The notes under the pieces were generated by a model. It was not told where the DNA came from, did no database searches, and worked only from the letters and a program-made list of their open reading frames with translations. Source: JBPBQZ01 sp050955105 (GTDB taxonomy: Bacteria; Pseudomonadota; Gammaproteobacteria; Burkholderiales; Burkholderiaceae). Taken from it: a DNA stretch of 29,391 bases. The stretch spans positions 1 through 29,391 of the forward strand of contig JBPBQZ010000144.1 of assembly GCA_050955105.1 (NCBI GenBank). The letters are read 5' to 3'. A program made the translations under genes and the position numbers. Shown in pieces: positions 6,764 through 15,339 of the stretch (positions within the stretch are counted from its first letter, which is position 1; every line of letters begins with the position of its first letter).

Positions 6764-6850
6764 GGCGCCTGCAACGAGGAACGCGCCGGTGTGGTGATGC
6801 ATTGCGGACAACGGCGTCCGCTCGCGCAGCGACGCGGGCGGACGCTTTTT
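6764..6850 (+). promoter_or_regulatory. nirB leader: predicted ANTAR-type antitermination switch
   Basis: A stem with GGCGC (6764-6768) and GCGCC (6783-6787) encloses CCT-GCAACG-AGG. It is followed by the perfect hairpin GCGGAC-AACGGC-GTCCGC (6804-6821). Its 6-nt loop has A at position 1 and G at position 4, the two loop bases conserved in ANTAR target RNAs. Its 3' half is shared with the terminator at 6814-6845. It resembles the narK leader in order and sequence (AACGAG, then GGAC.ACGGCGTCC, then GGACGC with T-run). It lies between narK and nirB, so narK and nirBD-nasA can each be switched by the same regulator. Confidence 0.7.
6814..6850 (+). terminator. Leader terminator upstream of nirB
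   Basis: The left arm GCGTCCGCTCGCG (6814-6826), loop CAGCGA and right arm CGCGGGCGGACGC (6833-6845) pair over 13 bp with one T-G wobble and are followed by five T residues. It ends 15 nt before the nirB ATG, which rules out the longer in-frame starts at 6755 and nearby. Confidence 0.75.
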
Positions 6851-6865
6851 ACTGAGGCACCAAAG

Positions 6866-9298
6866 ATGAAAAAACTAAAACTCACCGTCATCGGCAATGG
6901 CATGGCCGCCATCCGCACGATCGAGGAATTGCTGACCATCGCTCCCGATCTTTACGACATTACGGTGTTCGGTGCGGAGCCGCATCCGAACTACAACCGG
7001 ATCTTGTTGTCGCCGGTGCTGGCCGGCGAGCAGAAGTTCGAAGACATCGTGCTGAACACGCTCGCCTGGTATGAAGAAAATCATATCGCGCTGCATCTCG
7101 GTAAAACCATCACGCAGATCGATCGTATCGGACGCGCGGTAGTGGCGGATGACGGCACACGCGTGGAGTACGACCGGCTGCTGGTGGCGACCGGCTCATC
7201 GCCATTTATCTTGCCGGTGCCGGGCAAGGACCTGAAGGGCGTTCTGACTTATCGAGATATCTACGATACCGAGGCGATGATTGCGGCGGCGACGGTAAAG
7301 CGGCGCGCGGTAGTGATCGGCGGCGGCTTGCTGGGACTGGAAGCGGCGAATGGCCTGAAGCTGCGGGGGATGGACGTCACCGTCGTGCACTTGGCCGATA
7401 CCTTGCTCGAACGTCAACTCGATGCCACGGCGGGCAAGCTGTTGCAGGGTTCACTAGAGAAGCGTGGACTGACGTTCATGCTGAAAAAGACCACTTCCGA
7501 GATATTGGGCAACGAGGCCGGCGCAGTGCGTGGACTGCGCTTCAGCGACGGCCAGGAAATTGAGACGGACCTGGTGGTGATGGCGGTAGGTATTCGACCA
7601 AACACTACGCTGGCGGAGTCGGCCGGCTTGCATTGCAATCGCGGCATCGTCGTCAACGACACGCTGCAAACCTTCGATCCGCGTGTTTATGCGGTGGGCG
7701 AATGCGTGAGTCATCGCGGCATTGCGTACGGGCTGGTGGCGCCGTTGTTCGAGCAAGCCAAGGTCTGCGCGAATCATCTGGCGCTGATGGGTATTGGCAC
7801 CTACAAAGGCTCGGTGCTGTCGACCAAGCTCAAGGTGACGGGCATCGATCTGTTTTCCGCCGGCGATTTCATGGGCGGCGATGGTACTGAAGAGATCGTG
7901 CTGTCAGACCCGGCGGGCGGTGTCTACAAGAAGCTGGTGATCAAGGACGACAAGCTGGTCGGCGCCTGCCTTTATGGCGACACGGTGGATGGCGCCTGGT
8001 ATTTCAAATTGCTGCGCGAAGGCCGCAAGTTGGGCGAGACGCGCGACACCATCATGTTCGGCGAATCGAATATCGGTGATGCCGGCGTGCAGGGGCAAAA
8101 CCGCGCTGCGGCGATGGCCGATGCCGATGAGGTGTGTGGTTGTAACGGCGTTTGCAAAGGCACCATCGTCAAGGCGATTACCGAGAAGGGCTTGTTCACG
8201 CTCGACGACGTGCGCAAGCATACGAAGGCCTCCAGCTCGTGCGGCTCGTGCTCGGGATTGGTCGAGCAGATTTTGATGAGCACGGTGGGTACCGATTTCC
8301 AGCAGACTTCGAAAGAGAAGGCGGTTTGCGCTTGTACCGATCGCAGTCATGGCGAGGTGCGTCAGGCGATTCGTGAACATCGACTGTTCACGCATCAGGC
8401 GGTCTACGATTTCCTAGAATGGCGCACGCCGAATGGCTGTGCGAGTTGCCGGCCGGCCATCAACTACTACATGCTTTCCACCTGGCCGCGCGAAGCCACC
8501 GACGATCCGCAAAGCCGTTTCGTCAACGAGCGCGTACACGCGAACATTCAGAAGGACAACACTTTCTCGGTGGTGCCGCAGATGAAGGGTGGTGTCACCA
8601 CGCCTTCGGAGTTGCGGCGCATTGCCGACGTTGCCGATAAATATGCGATACCGATGGTCAAGGTCACCGGCGGTCAACGTATCGATTTGCTCGGCGTGAA
8701 AAAGGAAGACCTGGTGAACGTGTGGCGTGACCTGGGCATGAATTCGGGACACGCCTATGGCAAATCGATTCGCACGGTGAAGACCTGCGTCGGTATCGAT
8801 TTCTGCCGCTTCGGCACGCAGGACAGCACGCAGATGGGCATCGATCTGGAAACCATGCTCGCGAATATGTGGTCGCCACACAAGGTGAAGCTGGCGGTGT
8901 CGGGATGCCCCCGCAACTGTGCCGAATCAGGTATCAAGGATGTGGGCGTGATCGCGGTCGATAGCGGTTGGGAGCTGTATGTGGGCGGTAACGGCGGCAT
9001 CAAGACCGAGGTGGCGCAGTTCCTCGTCAAGGTGAAGACGTCTGATGAAGTGAAGGAGTTCAGCGGCGCGTTTTTGCAACTTTATCGAGAAGAGGCTTAC
9101 TACCTGGACCGCACCGTGCATTACATCGCGCGTGTGGGTCTCGACTATGTGAAGAAGAAAGTCGTGGAAGATGCGGCCAACCGGCGCGCGCTGTTCGAGC
9201 GCTTGATGTATGCGCTGGAAGGCTTGAAAGATCCGTGGGCAGCCCGGGTCAACGGTGAGCGGCGGCAAGAATACATTCCGCTTAAAGTGATCGCCTGA
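6866..9298 (+). CDS. nirB: Assimilatory nitrite reductase (NADH), large subunit
   Basis: An 810-residue flavo-siroheme enzyme that reduces nitrite to ammonium in the cytoplasm. An FAD site opens the protein (VIGNGMAAIRTIEELL) and the NAD(P)H site is VIGGGLLGLEAANGL (about 145-160). Two BFD-type [2Fe-2S] segments follow (CGCNGVCKG with a later SCGSC, and VCACTDRSHGEVRQAI with NGCASC). The C-terminal siroheme/[4Fe-4S] domain has Cys641-x5-Cys647 (TCVGIDFC) and Cys681-x3-Cys685 (CPRNC). All four cluster cysteines are present. The chosen start (MKKLKLTVIG at 6866) lies just after the leader terminator. Earlier in-frame ATGs would fall inside the leader RNA. nirD follows after 9 nt, and the two subunits act together. 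Confidence 0.95.
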   Translation: MKKLKLTVIGNGMAAIRTIEELLTIAPDLYDITVFGAEPHPNYNRILLSPVLAGEQKFEDIVLNTLAWYEENHIALHLGKTITQIDRIGRAVVADDGTRVEYDRLLVATGSSPFILPVPGKDLKGVLTYRDIYDTEAMIAAATVKRRAVVIGGGLLGLEAANGLKLRGMDVTVVHLADTLLERQLDATAGKLLQGSLEKRGLTFMLKKTTSEILGNEAGAVRGLRFSDGQEIETDLVVMAVGIRPNTTLAESAGLHCNRGIVVNDTLQTFDPRVYAVGECVSHRGIAYGLVAPLFEQAKVCANHLALMGIGTYKGSVLSTKLKVTGIDLFSAGDFMGGDGTEEIVLSDPAGGVYKKLVIKDDKLVGACLYGDTVDGAWYFKLLREGRKLGETRDTIMFGESNIGDAGVQGQNRAAAMADADEVCGCNGVCKGTIVKAITEKGLFTLDDVRKHTKASSSCGSCSGLVEQILMSTVGTDFQQTSKEKAVCACTDRSHGEVRQAIREHRLFTHQAVYDFLEWRTPNGCASCRPAINYYMLSTWPREATDDPQSRFVNERVHANIQKDNTFSVVPQMKGGVTTPSELRRIADVADKYAIPMVKVTGGQRIDLLGVKKEDLVNVWRDLGMNSGHAYGKSIRTVKTCVGIDFCRFGTQDSTQMGIDLETMLANMWSPHKVKLAVSGCPRNCAESGIKDVGVIAVDSGWELYVGGNGGIKTEVAQFLVKVKTSDEVKEFSGAFLQLYREEAYYLDRTVHYIARVGLDYVKKKVVEDAANRRALFERLMYALEGLKDPWAARVNGERRQEYIPLKVIA

Positions 9299-9307
9299 GG
9301 ACGCATC

Positions 9308-9634
9308 ATGGCAAACGAACTGATGACACGCTGGACCGAAATCTGCGACTTGGCGGCGATACCGCGACTGGGCAGTCGCGTGATTCAACGTCCGATAGGC
9401 AATGTCGCGGTGTTTCGCACCGCCAGCGATGAGGTGTTCGCGCTGCTCGATCATTGCCCGCACAAGGGCGGTGCCTTGTCGCAAGGCATCGTGCACGGCA
9501 GCGCGGTGACCTGTCCTTTGCATAGCTGGACCATTGAATTGGAGACAGGCGCGGCACGCCTGCCCGACGAAGGCTGTGCACGGCGCTTCCCTACCAAGCT
9601 CGACGGTCAGACTGTATTCGTCTGTCTCGATTGA
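9308..9634 (+). CDS. nirD: Nitrite reductase (NADH), small subunit, Rieske-type
   Basis: A 108-residue protein with a Rieske fold. The cluster-binding residues are all present: Cys50-x-His52 in DHCPHKGG and Cys69-x2-His72 in TCPLHSW, so a [2Fe-2S] cluster is likely (some NirD proteins have lost these ligands). It partners NirB. The length is normal for the family. It starts 9 nt after nirB with GAGGACGC in front of the ATG, and nasA begins 16 nt downstream, so the three form one transcription unit. No oddities. Confidence 0.93.
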   Translation: MANELMTRWTEICDLAAIPRLGSRVIQRPIGNVAVFRTASDEVFALLDHCPHKGGALSQGIVHGSAVTCPLHSWTIELETGAARLPDEGCARRFPTKLDGQTVFVCLD

Positions 9635-9650
9635 ACCGAGGCCGCGCGCA

Positions 9651-12341
9651 ATGAAAACCGTGACGCGTTCGACCTGCTGCTATTGCGGCGTGGGCTGCGG
9701 CATGCTTATCGAGACAGAAGCAGGCCGCATCACCGGCGTGACCGGTGACCCGCAGCATCCGGCGAATTTCGGCCGCTTGTGTACCAAGGGCATGTCGTTA
9801 CCGCTGACCGTACAAAATCACAAGGGTCGCGTATTGCAACCCGAGATGCGCTCGCAACGCGAGGCGCAACGCACGCCGACCGACTGGAACACCGCGCTGG
9901 ACAGGGTGGCGCAGCGCTTTGCCGACATCATTGCGAGGCACGGTCCTGACGCAGTAGCGTTCTACATCTCCGGGCAATTGTTGACCGAGGATTACTACGT
10001 CTTCAACAAGCTGTCGAAGGGCTTGATTCGCACCAACAATATCGATACGAATTCGCGGCTTTGCATGTCGAGCGCGGTCAGCGGCTACAAGATGGCGTTT
10101 GGTGCCGACGGGCCACCGACTTGCTATGAAGACCTGGAGTTGGCGAAGACGGTGTTGTTCGCAGGGAGCAATACCAGCGATGCGCATCCGGTGCTGTTCC
10201 GCCGGTTGGAAGCGGCAAAGGCTGCGGACGCGTCGATTCGCTGGATTGTTATCGACCCGCGACGCACCGACACCGCCGCGTTAGCGGATCTGCATCTCGC
10301 AATTCAGCCAGGTACCGATGTGGCACTCTTCAACGGCATGCTGCATCACCTGATCTGGGAAGGCGCGCTCGATCGCGACTACATCGCCGCGCACACCGAG
10401 GGCTTCAACGCAGTGAAGGAACTGGTGCGCGACTACACGCCGCGCCTGGCCGCCGAAACCTGCGGCATCGAAGAGGCCGATTTGCGTCAGGCGGCGGATT
10501 GGTTCGCCGCGAGCCCGGCTGCGCTATCTCTTTATTGCATGGGCTTGAATCAATCGAGTCATGGCACCGACAAGAACCTGGCCTTGATCAATCTGCATCT
10601 GGCGACGCGGCAGATTGGCAAGCCCGGTGCCGGGCCATTTTCACTGACGGGCCAGCCAAATGCGATGGGCGGTCGCGAGGTGGGCGGCATGGCGACGATG
10701 CTGGCCGCGCATCGCGATATCGACAATGCCGCGCATCGTGCGGAAGTAGAAGCATTATGGGATGTGCGGGATTTGTCGCCGCGACTGGGCTTGCCCGCCG
10801 TCGCCCTGTTCGATGCGGTGCGCAGTGGTGAAGTGAAGGCAATCTGGATCTGTTGTACGAACCCGGTACACTCGATGCCGGATGTCGAAGTAGTGAGGGA
10901 AGCCTTGTCGGCCGCCGAATTCGTGGTCGTGCAAGAGGCTTTTGCACAGACCGATACGGTGCCCTATGCCGACGTGTTGTTGCCGGCTGCCAGTTGGGGG
11001 GAGAAATCCGGCACTGTCACCAATTCCGAACGCCGCATCTCGCGCGTGCGCGCCGCCATCGACGCGCCGGGCGAAGCGCGCCCCGATTGGTGGATCGTCA
11101 CGCAGGTGGCGCAGCGGCTAGAAGTTTTGCTGAAGCTGCCGGGCGAGCGCTTCGATTTCGAGATGCCAGAGACGATTTTCAATGAACACCGGGCGCTGAC
11201 GGTGGGCCATGATCTCGATATTGGCGGTCTGTCTTATGCAACCCTCGAAGACGACGGCCCACAGCAGTGGCCGTATCCCGAAAAAGGCGGTACGGGCCAG
11301 GCGCGGCGCTATCTGACGGGAGAATTCGCCACCGCGGATGGACGCGCGCGCTTCCACGCCACGCCGTATCTGCCGGTCGCCGAAGCGGTCGATGCGCGCT
11401 TCCCGTTCCGTTTGACGACCGGACGTCTGCGCGATCAATGGCATGGCATGAGCCGCACCGGGCGTGTCGGCGAGCTGTTCGCGCACACACCCGAACCGAC
11501 ACTGTCGATGAACGCGGCCGATGCGGCGCGCCGCGGGTTTGCGGACGGCGATTTAGTAAGCGTGGAAAGTCGACGTGGCGGACTGGTATTGCCGCTGCAC
11601 GTATCGGCAGACCTGCAATCGGGCACCGTATTCGCGGCGATGCATTGGAGCGGTCAGTTCCTGAATAGTGGCGGCATCAACGAAGCCACGGTGGCGGCCG
11701 TCGATCCGTATTCATCGCAGCCTGAGTTGAAGCATGCAGCAGTGCGGATCAATGCAGTGAACTTGCCGTGGCGCGTGCTGGCGGCCAAACGCGGCGACGT
11801 GTTGGCGATGCAGGTCGCGGTGCAGCCGTTGCTGGCGGCCTGTCGCTATGCATCGATCAGCATCGAGCCGTCGGACCTGCTAGTAGTGCGTGCTGCTAAC
11901 GAGGCGCCGCCGGTAAATTGGCTCAACCAGTTGCATCAGGCGCTGGGATTGCCGTCCGATCAGAACTCGTTGGAATATCGTGATGCGCGCCGCCATCTTG
12001 AAAAGCGCGTGGCGTGGCGGGACAACGTGGTCGACGGCTTCATCGCCGCAAGTGCCAGTGTAAATACAAACGGCGGTGATGTGCTGCTTGCACGCTTGCG
12101 TTCGGCACAGCCGTGGACACGCCCGCGTCATGCGATCTTCTTCGCCAGCGACGCTGCTGCCGCACCGCGTGAACGCATCGTGTGTAACTGCAAGCAGGTA
12201 TCGCAGACCCGCATCGTCGCGGCTATTGCGGCGGGTGCGCGGTTTGCGGAACTGAAGGCCACGCTGGAATGCGGTACGGTATGCGGTTCTTGCGTGCCGG
12301 AGATCAGACGCCTATGCGAAGGCGCAAGTCAGGCGGCATAA
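9651..12341 (+). CDS. nasA: Assimilatory nitrate reductase, molybdopterin catalytic subunit
   Basis: An 896-residue cytoplasmic molybdoenzyme that reduces nitrate to nitrite. The N-terminal [4Fe-4S] motif is Cys9-x2-Cys12-x3-Cys16-x27-Cys44. The Mo-ligand cysteine is in SRLCMSSAVSGYK, and the molybdopterin domains follow, ending with the dinucleotide-binding part (FRLTTGRLRDQWHGMSRTGR and FADGDLVSVESRRG). The last ~55 residues add a BFD-like [2Fe-2S] module (VCNCKQVS and CGTVCGSC), as in Klebsiella-type NasA. No signal peptide is present, which fits assimilation and argues against a periplasmic Nap enzyme. The ATG at 9651 (MKTVTRSTCCYCGVGCG) fits the family. An upstream in-frame start would overlap nirD. 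No separate flavoprotein reductase (NasB/NasC) is encoded here, so the electron donor lies elsewhere. Confidence 0.93.
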   Translation: MKTVTRSTCCYCGVGCGMLIETEAGRITGVTGDPQHPANFGRLCTKGMSLPLTVQNHKGRVLQPEMRSQREAQRTPTDWNTALDRVAQRFADIIARHGPDAVAFYISGQLLTEDYYVFNKLSKGLIRTNNIDTNSRLCMSSAVSGYKMAFGADGPPTCYEDLELAKTVLFAGSNTSDAHPVLFRRLEAAKAADASIRWIVIDPRRTDTAALADLHLAIQPGTDVALFNGMLHHLIWEGALDRDYIAAHTEGFNAVKELVRDYTPRLAAETCGIEEADLRQAADWFAASPAALSLYCMGLNQSSHGTDKNLALINLHLATRQIGKPGAGPFSLTGQPNAMGGREVGGMATMLAAHRDIDNAAHRAEVEALWDVRDLSPRLGLPAVALFDAVRSGEVKAIWICCTNPVHSMPDVEVVREALSAAEFVVVQEAFAQTDTVPYADVLLPAASWGEKSGTVTNSERRISRVRAAIDAPGEARPDWWIVTQVAQRLEVLLKLPGERFDFEMPETIFNEHRALTVGHDLDIGGLSYATLEDDGPQQWPYPEKGGTGQARRYLTGEFATADGRARFHATPYLPVAEAVDARFPFRLTTGRLRDQWHGMSRTGRVGELFAHTPEPTLSMNAADAARRGFADGDLVSVESRRGGLVLPLHVSADLQSGTVFAAMHWSGQFLNSGGINEATVAAVDPYSSQPELKHAAVRINAVNLPWRVLAAKRGDVLAMQVAVQPLLAACRYASISIEPSDLLVVRAANEAPPVNWLNQLHQALGLPSDQNSLEYRDARRHLEKRVAWRDNVVDGFIAASASVNTNGGDVLLARLRSAQPWTRPRHAIFFASDAAAAPRERIVCNCKQVSQTRIVAAIAAGARFAELKATLECGTVCGSCVPEIRRLCEGASQAA

Positions 12342-12388
12342 GCGGCGCGGGACGTTGCCGAAAACGCGAAGCTTGACTTGCTACCGAT

Positions 12389-13987
12389 TCATTTCCGCGA
12401 TAGAAAAATTGCTTCCCAGTCGCATTGGTCGTTTGGCGATGGAACGGCCAGACTGGGCTCCTCGGACGGACCATGCCAAAACCCGCAGTGATTGTAGATT
12501 TTCAGCACACTTCCGCAGAATGGGTCGCGTACCGTGAAAACGTACTTTCCGTCGATTTGTTCGATACCGTCGAGTATGCGTGGGTGTCCGCCATTAATAA
12601 AAATGCATGGGCCGAGCGCTTCGATTTGACGCTGCAGAAAATTAATCGATTTGCCGACATTACCCGGTGTGCCCATAGAGCCACTATGGAAAGTGACGGG
12701 ATCACTGCCTGAACGCGACTTGAGGGAAAACTCGATCTCTTTAGTGCCTGGAGAATATCCCCAAGCTTGATAGTTCCCAATTTGTTCCAGCACTTTCTCG
12801 GCGGGTTTTCCTTCAGCCAATAACATTTCTTCACATGCGAACAGAGCGTCATAAACTCGAAGCTGAGGCAGCATGTATCGGTTATCACCAAAGAGATAGA
12901 CCCCTGCCCATGAGGCTAGAGACTCAGTGGGTTGCCCGGCTACGTCAAATGATACGGTTGACTGTGCATCATCGATTTTGTATTCAGCCACGACCTGATG
13001 AATGGCCCTCTGGTCGGCATCGTATATTTCGGAGTGTTTTTCATGCCCCATCTCGTGCAGCATTGAAGTAATACCCTTCGAATGAGCGACACGTAAATAT
13101 TCTTTGGAAAAATCACGGGGAACCCTTCGAATCTTCCCGTCCGATTGGGGAAAGAAATAACCAGGTGCGGCCCTGCCAGCGCACTGAGGAAAAATTAGGC
13201 GGTCTTCTTCGTGCAACTCGCCTAAATTGTGCGTTGCATGCTTAAACTGGGTTCCGCGGGCGCCCTGGCGATCTCTCCGCTCCGTCGAATGCTGACGTCG
13301 CTTTCGCAGAAGCAATTCCGATAAAGTTTCCATTGGACAGTCATTACTCACCGCCGCCATCGGCCCGTTTGGATACAGACTATGCAGAAGCTGGGTTTCG
13401 CCGCGCCGCTGCCGCATCAGATTCAGCTTGCCTATGATAGTGTCCAGGGCATGAGCCATATCGCCGGGGTCCGTGAGCTTGTAGTATTCCAGGCGCGTCT
13501 TGATGGTCCGCTTATCGTCCTCAATGATCGAGCCTTGCAAAACCGCGATTTCGCCCCAGTCTGATTCGAAAACAAGGGCCGGTTGCATATCACTGGCGGC
13601 GGAGGAAGCGGCGTTGTGAGCCAGCAGACGCATTTCGTCGCTGAGATAGCCGTTTGACACCCCGCGCACACCTGCGTGGTAACAGAAAAATTGGCGAGGG
13701 TCGGTGACAGTAAGCTGCGCCACGCGTGTGAGCCCCGCTGCGCGCTCTTCAGCCTGCGTGACCGGGTCACACTTCTTTCTCTTATCAAAATCAGCAGGGG
13801 GTAGAGCGGTAATTAGACGAGGCGTCGTCCCGTCTTTTCCCCCAGCGCTTAAGTCCCTCGTTGTAATTTCCGGTCGGTCCGAATGGGTCGTGGCGGGCCG
13901 ATTATCAACGGTGGCGGAGGATTCGGCTTGTACAGGCGGCTGGGCATTGCTAGCCAGCCGGTTAACAGCGCCGGCTGTCGGATTCAC
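12389..13987 (-). CDS. Effector-like protein with HEMGH zincin motif and papain-like C-terminus
   Basis: About 532 residues, of no family I can name with certainty. The first ~80 residues are polar and rich in Ser/Thr/Ala/Pro, with no classical signal peptide, like secretion regions of type III effectors. Counting from the TTG at 13993, the centre has a zinc-protease motif, MLHEMGHEKHSE (His313, Glu314, His317). The C-terminal ~150 residues look papain-like (C39/C70, AvrRpt2-like): YDALFACEEMLL (Cys387), GPCIFINGGHPRILDG (His470) and TVRDPFCG (Asp490). The function is inferred from motifs only. GTG at 13987 is preferred because AAGG lies 8 nt upstream; TTG at 13993 would add two residues. The DNA is less GC-rich than its neighbours, suggesting transfer. 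It converges with nasA (47-nt gap) and follows the CDF gene on the same strand. Confidence 0.6.
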   Translation of the reverse strand: MNPTAGAVNRLASNAQPPVQAESSATVDNRPATTHSDRPEITTRDLSAGGKDGTTPRLITALPPADFDKRKKCDPVTQAEERAAGLTRVAQLTVTDPRQFFCYHAGVRGVSNGYLSDEMRLLAHNAASSAASDMQPALVFESDWGEIAVLQGSIIEDDKRTIKTRLEYYKLTDPGDMAHALDTIIGKLNLMRQRRGETQLLHSLYPNGPMAAVSNDCPMETLSELLLRKRRQHSTERRDRQGARGTQFKHATHNLGELHEEDRLIFPQCAGRAAPGYFFPQSDGKIRRVPRDFSKEYLRVAHSKGITSMLHEMGHEKHSEIYDADQRAIHQVVAEYKIDDAQSTVSFDVAGQPTESLASWAGVYLFGDNRYMLPQLRVYDALFACEEMLLAEGKPAEKVLEQIGNYQAWGYSPGTKEIEFSLKSRSGSDPVTFHSGSMGTPGNVGKSINFLQRQIEALGPCIFINGGHPRILDGIEQIDGKYVFTVRDPFCGSVLKIYNHCGFWHGPSEEPSLAVPSPNDQCDWEAIFLSRK

Positions 13988-14106
13988 ATTCAAGACCTTT
14001 TCCTGTTACGAAAAGATGATAGTGATATCCAGTTCGAGAAAGTTGCGGTTCCTCAGATGCCGAATGAGCGGCGCGCTGGCCGACCGATAACCGCCGCCTT
14101 CACCGC

Positions 14107-15225
14107 CTAGCGACAGTCCATGTCCGAAACGGCGCGCGTGGCAGGCGCCGCATCCACGCATTCCCCGGTTTCGATTTGCATAGTGATGTGCGCGATCTGG
14201 AAGCGCTCCAGTAAGCGTGCCTTCACCGCGGCCAGCAATGTCTGCGAATCGACATCGACGTGCGGCCGAATATGCAGCGTAACGAGCGGCTGTTCGGCGG
14301 TGATCGACCATGCGTGAATATGATGCGCATCGCGAACCTGCGCGACGTTGGCTTCCAGATCGGCTTTGATCTCAGCCAGGTCGAGGCCCGGTGGCGTACC
14401 TTCCAGCAAGATGTGACCCGACGATTTGACGATCTGCCAGGCGCTTTTCAAGACGATCAACGCCACGAAGATCGACAGAATCGGATCGATCGGCGTCCAG
14501 CCGGTTAACAAGATGACGCCGGCCGCGACGATGGCCGCTGCCGAACCGAGCAGGTCGCCCAGTACGTGCAGCCATGCGCTGCGCATATTGAGATTTTCGC
14601 GACTGCCGCCGTTCAGCACGAAAAACGCGCCGATGTTCGCAAGCAGGCCCAGCACTGCCACCACCAGCATGGTGCCGCCCAATACCGGCACCGGCGAGGC
14701 AAAGCGCTTGATGGCTTCGAAGACAATCCAGGCGGCGATCACGAACAGCACTAGCCCATTGACGAAGGCGGCGAGTATTTCGAGACGCTTGTAGCCGTAG
14801 GACAGCTGATCCGTGGCCGCGCGCCGACCGATGCGAATCGCCATCCAGCTGAAGCCGAGCGCGGCCGCGTCGCTCACCATGTGGCCGGCGTCTGCCAGCA
14901 GTGCCAGCGAGCCCGACAGCAGGCCGCCGGCTACTTCCACCACCATAAACAAGGCGATGATGATGAAGGCCCATGCGATGCGCCGTTCGTCGGTTACCCC
15001 GTGCAGGTGATTGTGGCCAGCATGCCCGTGGCTGTGGCCGTGGTGATCCGCATGAGAGTGCGCGTGCGAGGCGTGCGGCGCGTGGCTGTCGCCGTGCACG
15101 TGCCCATGCTCACAGCTCTGTGCGAACGCACGCTGATGATCCGCGTGGGCCGCCGAACTTGCCTGCGCCGCCGCATCGTCCGCGGCGGTGCCGGCGAGGG
15201 GTGAAGAATCGTGCTTTTGCACCAT
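14107..15225 (-). CDS. czcD: Cation diffusion facilitator (zinc/cobalt/cadmium efflux), CzcD/ZitB type
   Basis: A 372-residue CDF transporter exporting divalent metal (usually Zn2+) by proton antiport across the inner membrane. A cytoplasmic N-terminal extension of about 75 residues is packed with His (for example HASHAHSHADHHGHSHGH), a metal-loading region. Six helices follow, with the two zinc-site motifs His115-x3-Asp119 (GHMVSD) in helix 2 and His220-x3-Asp224 (HVLGD) in helix 5. The C-terminal cytoplasmic domain (about 285-372) has HHIHAWSITAEQPLVTLHI, the dimerisation fold. The substrate is inferred from the CzcD/ZitB resemblance, and the symbol is by similarity. It starts at ATG 15225, 114 nt after the response regulator stop, and the effector-like gene follows 119 nt downstream. 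No metal-responsive regulator is seen nearby. Confidence 0.88.
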   Translation of the reverse strand: MVQKHDSSPLAGTAADDAAAQASSAAHADHQRAFAQSCEHGHVHGDSHAPHASHAHSHADHHGHSHGHAGHNHLHGVTDERRIAWAFIIIALFMVVEVAGGLLSGSLALLADAGHMVSDAAALGFSWMAIRIGRRAATDQLSYGYKRLEILAAFVNGLVLFVIAAWIVFEAIKRFASPVPVLGGTMLVVAVLGLLANIGAFFVLNGGSRENLNMRSAWLHVLGDLLGSAAAIVAAGVILLTGWTPIDPILSIFVALIVLKSAWQIVKSSGHILLEGTPPGLDLAEIKADLEANVAQVRDAHHIHAWSITAEQPLVTLHIRPHVDVDSQTLLAAVKARLLERFQIAHITMQIETGECVDAAPATRAVSDMDCR

Positions 15226-15339
15226 GAGTATTGCGGTCTATCGAAGAGGTAGGAAAAACGCCGTAAGCCAGCAAACGACGCCGATCTTCCACATGGTAGA
15301 CCAACTATGTGAAGCGCCCCGCGCAAACGTGAATTGGCG

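Noticed and set aside
6755..6865. Longer nirB start giving 37 extra residues
   Set aside because: The extension would be encoded by the leader hairpins and the terminator, and the family start is at 6866 (MKKLKLTVIG).
14015..14062. GGAACC on the minus strand upstream of the effector-like gene, as half of a HrpL (hrp) box
   Set aside because: No CCAC-N2-A follows at 15-16 nt, and no TTCGC-N15-TTCGC plant-inducible box is present either, so a type III promoter is not supported.
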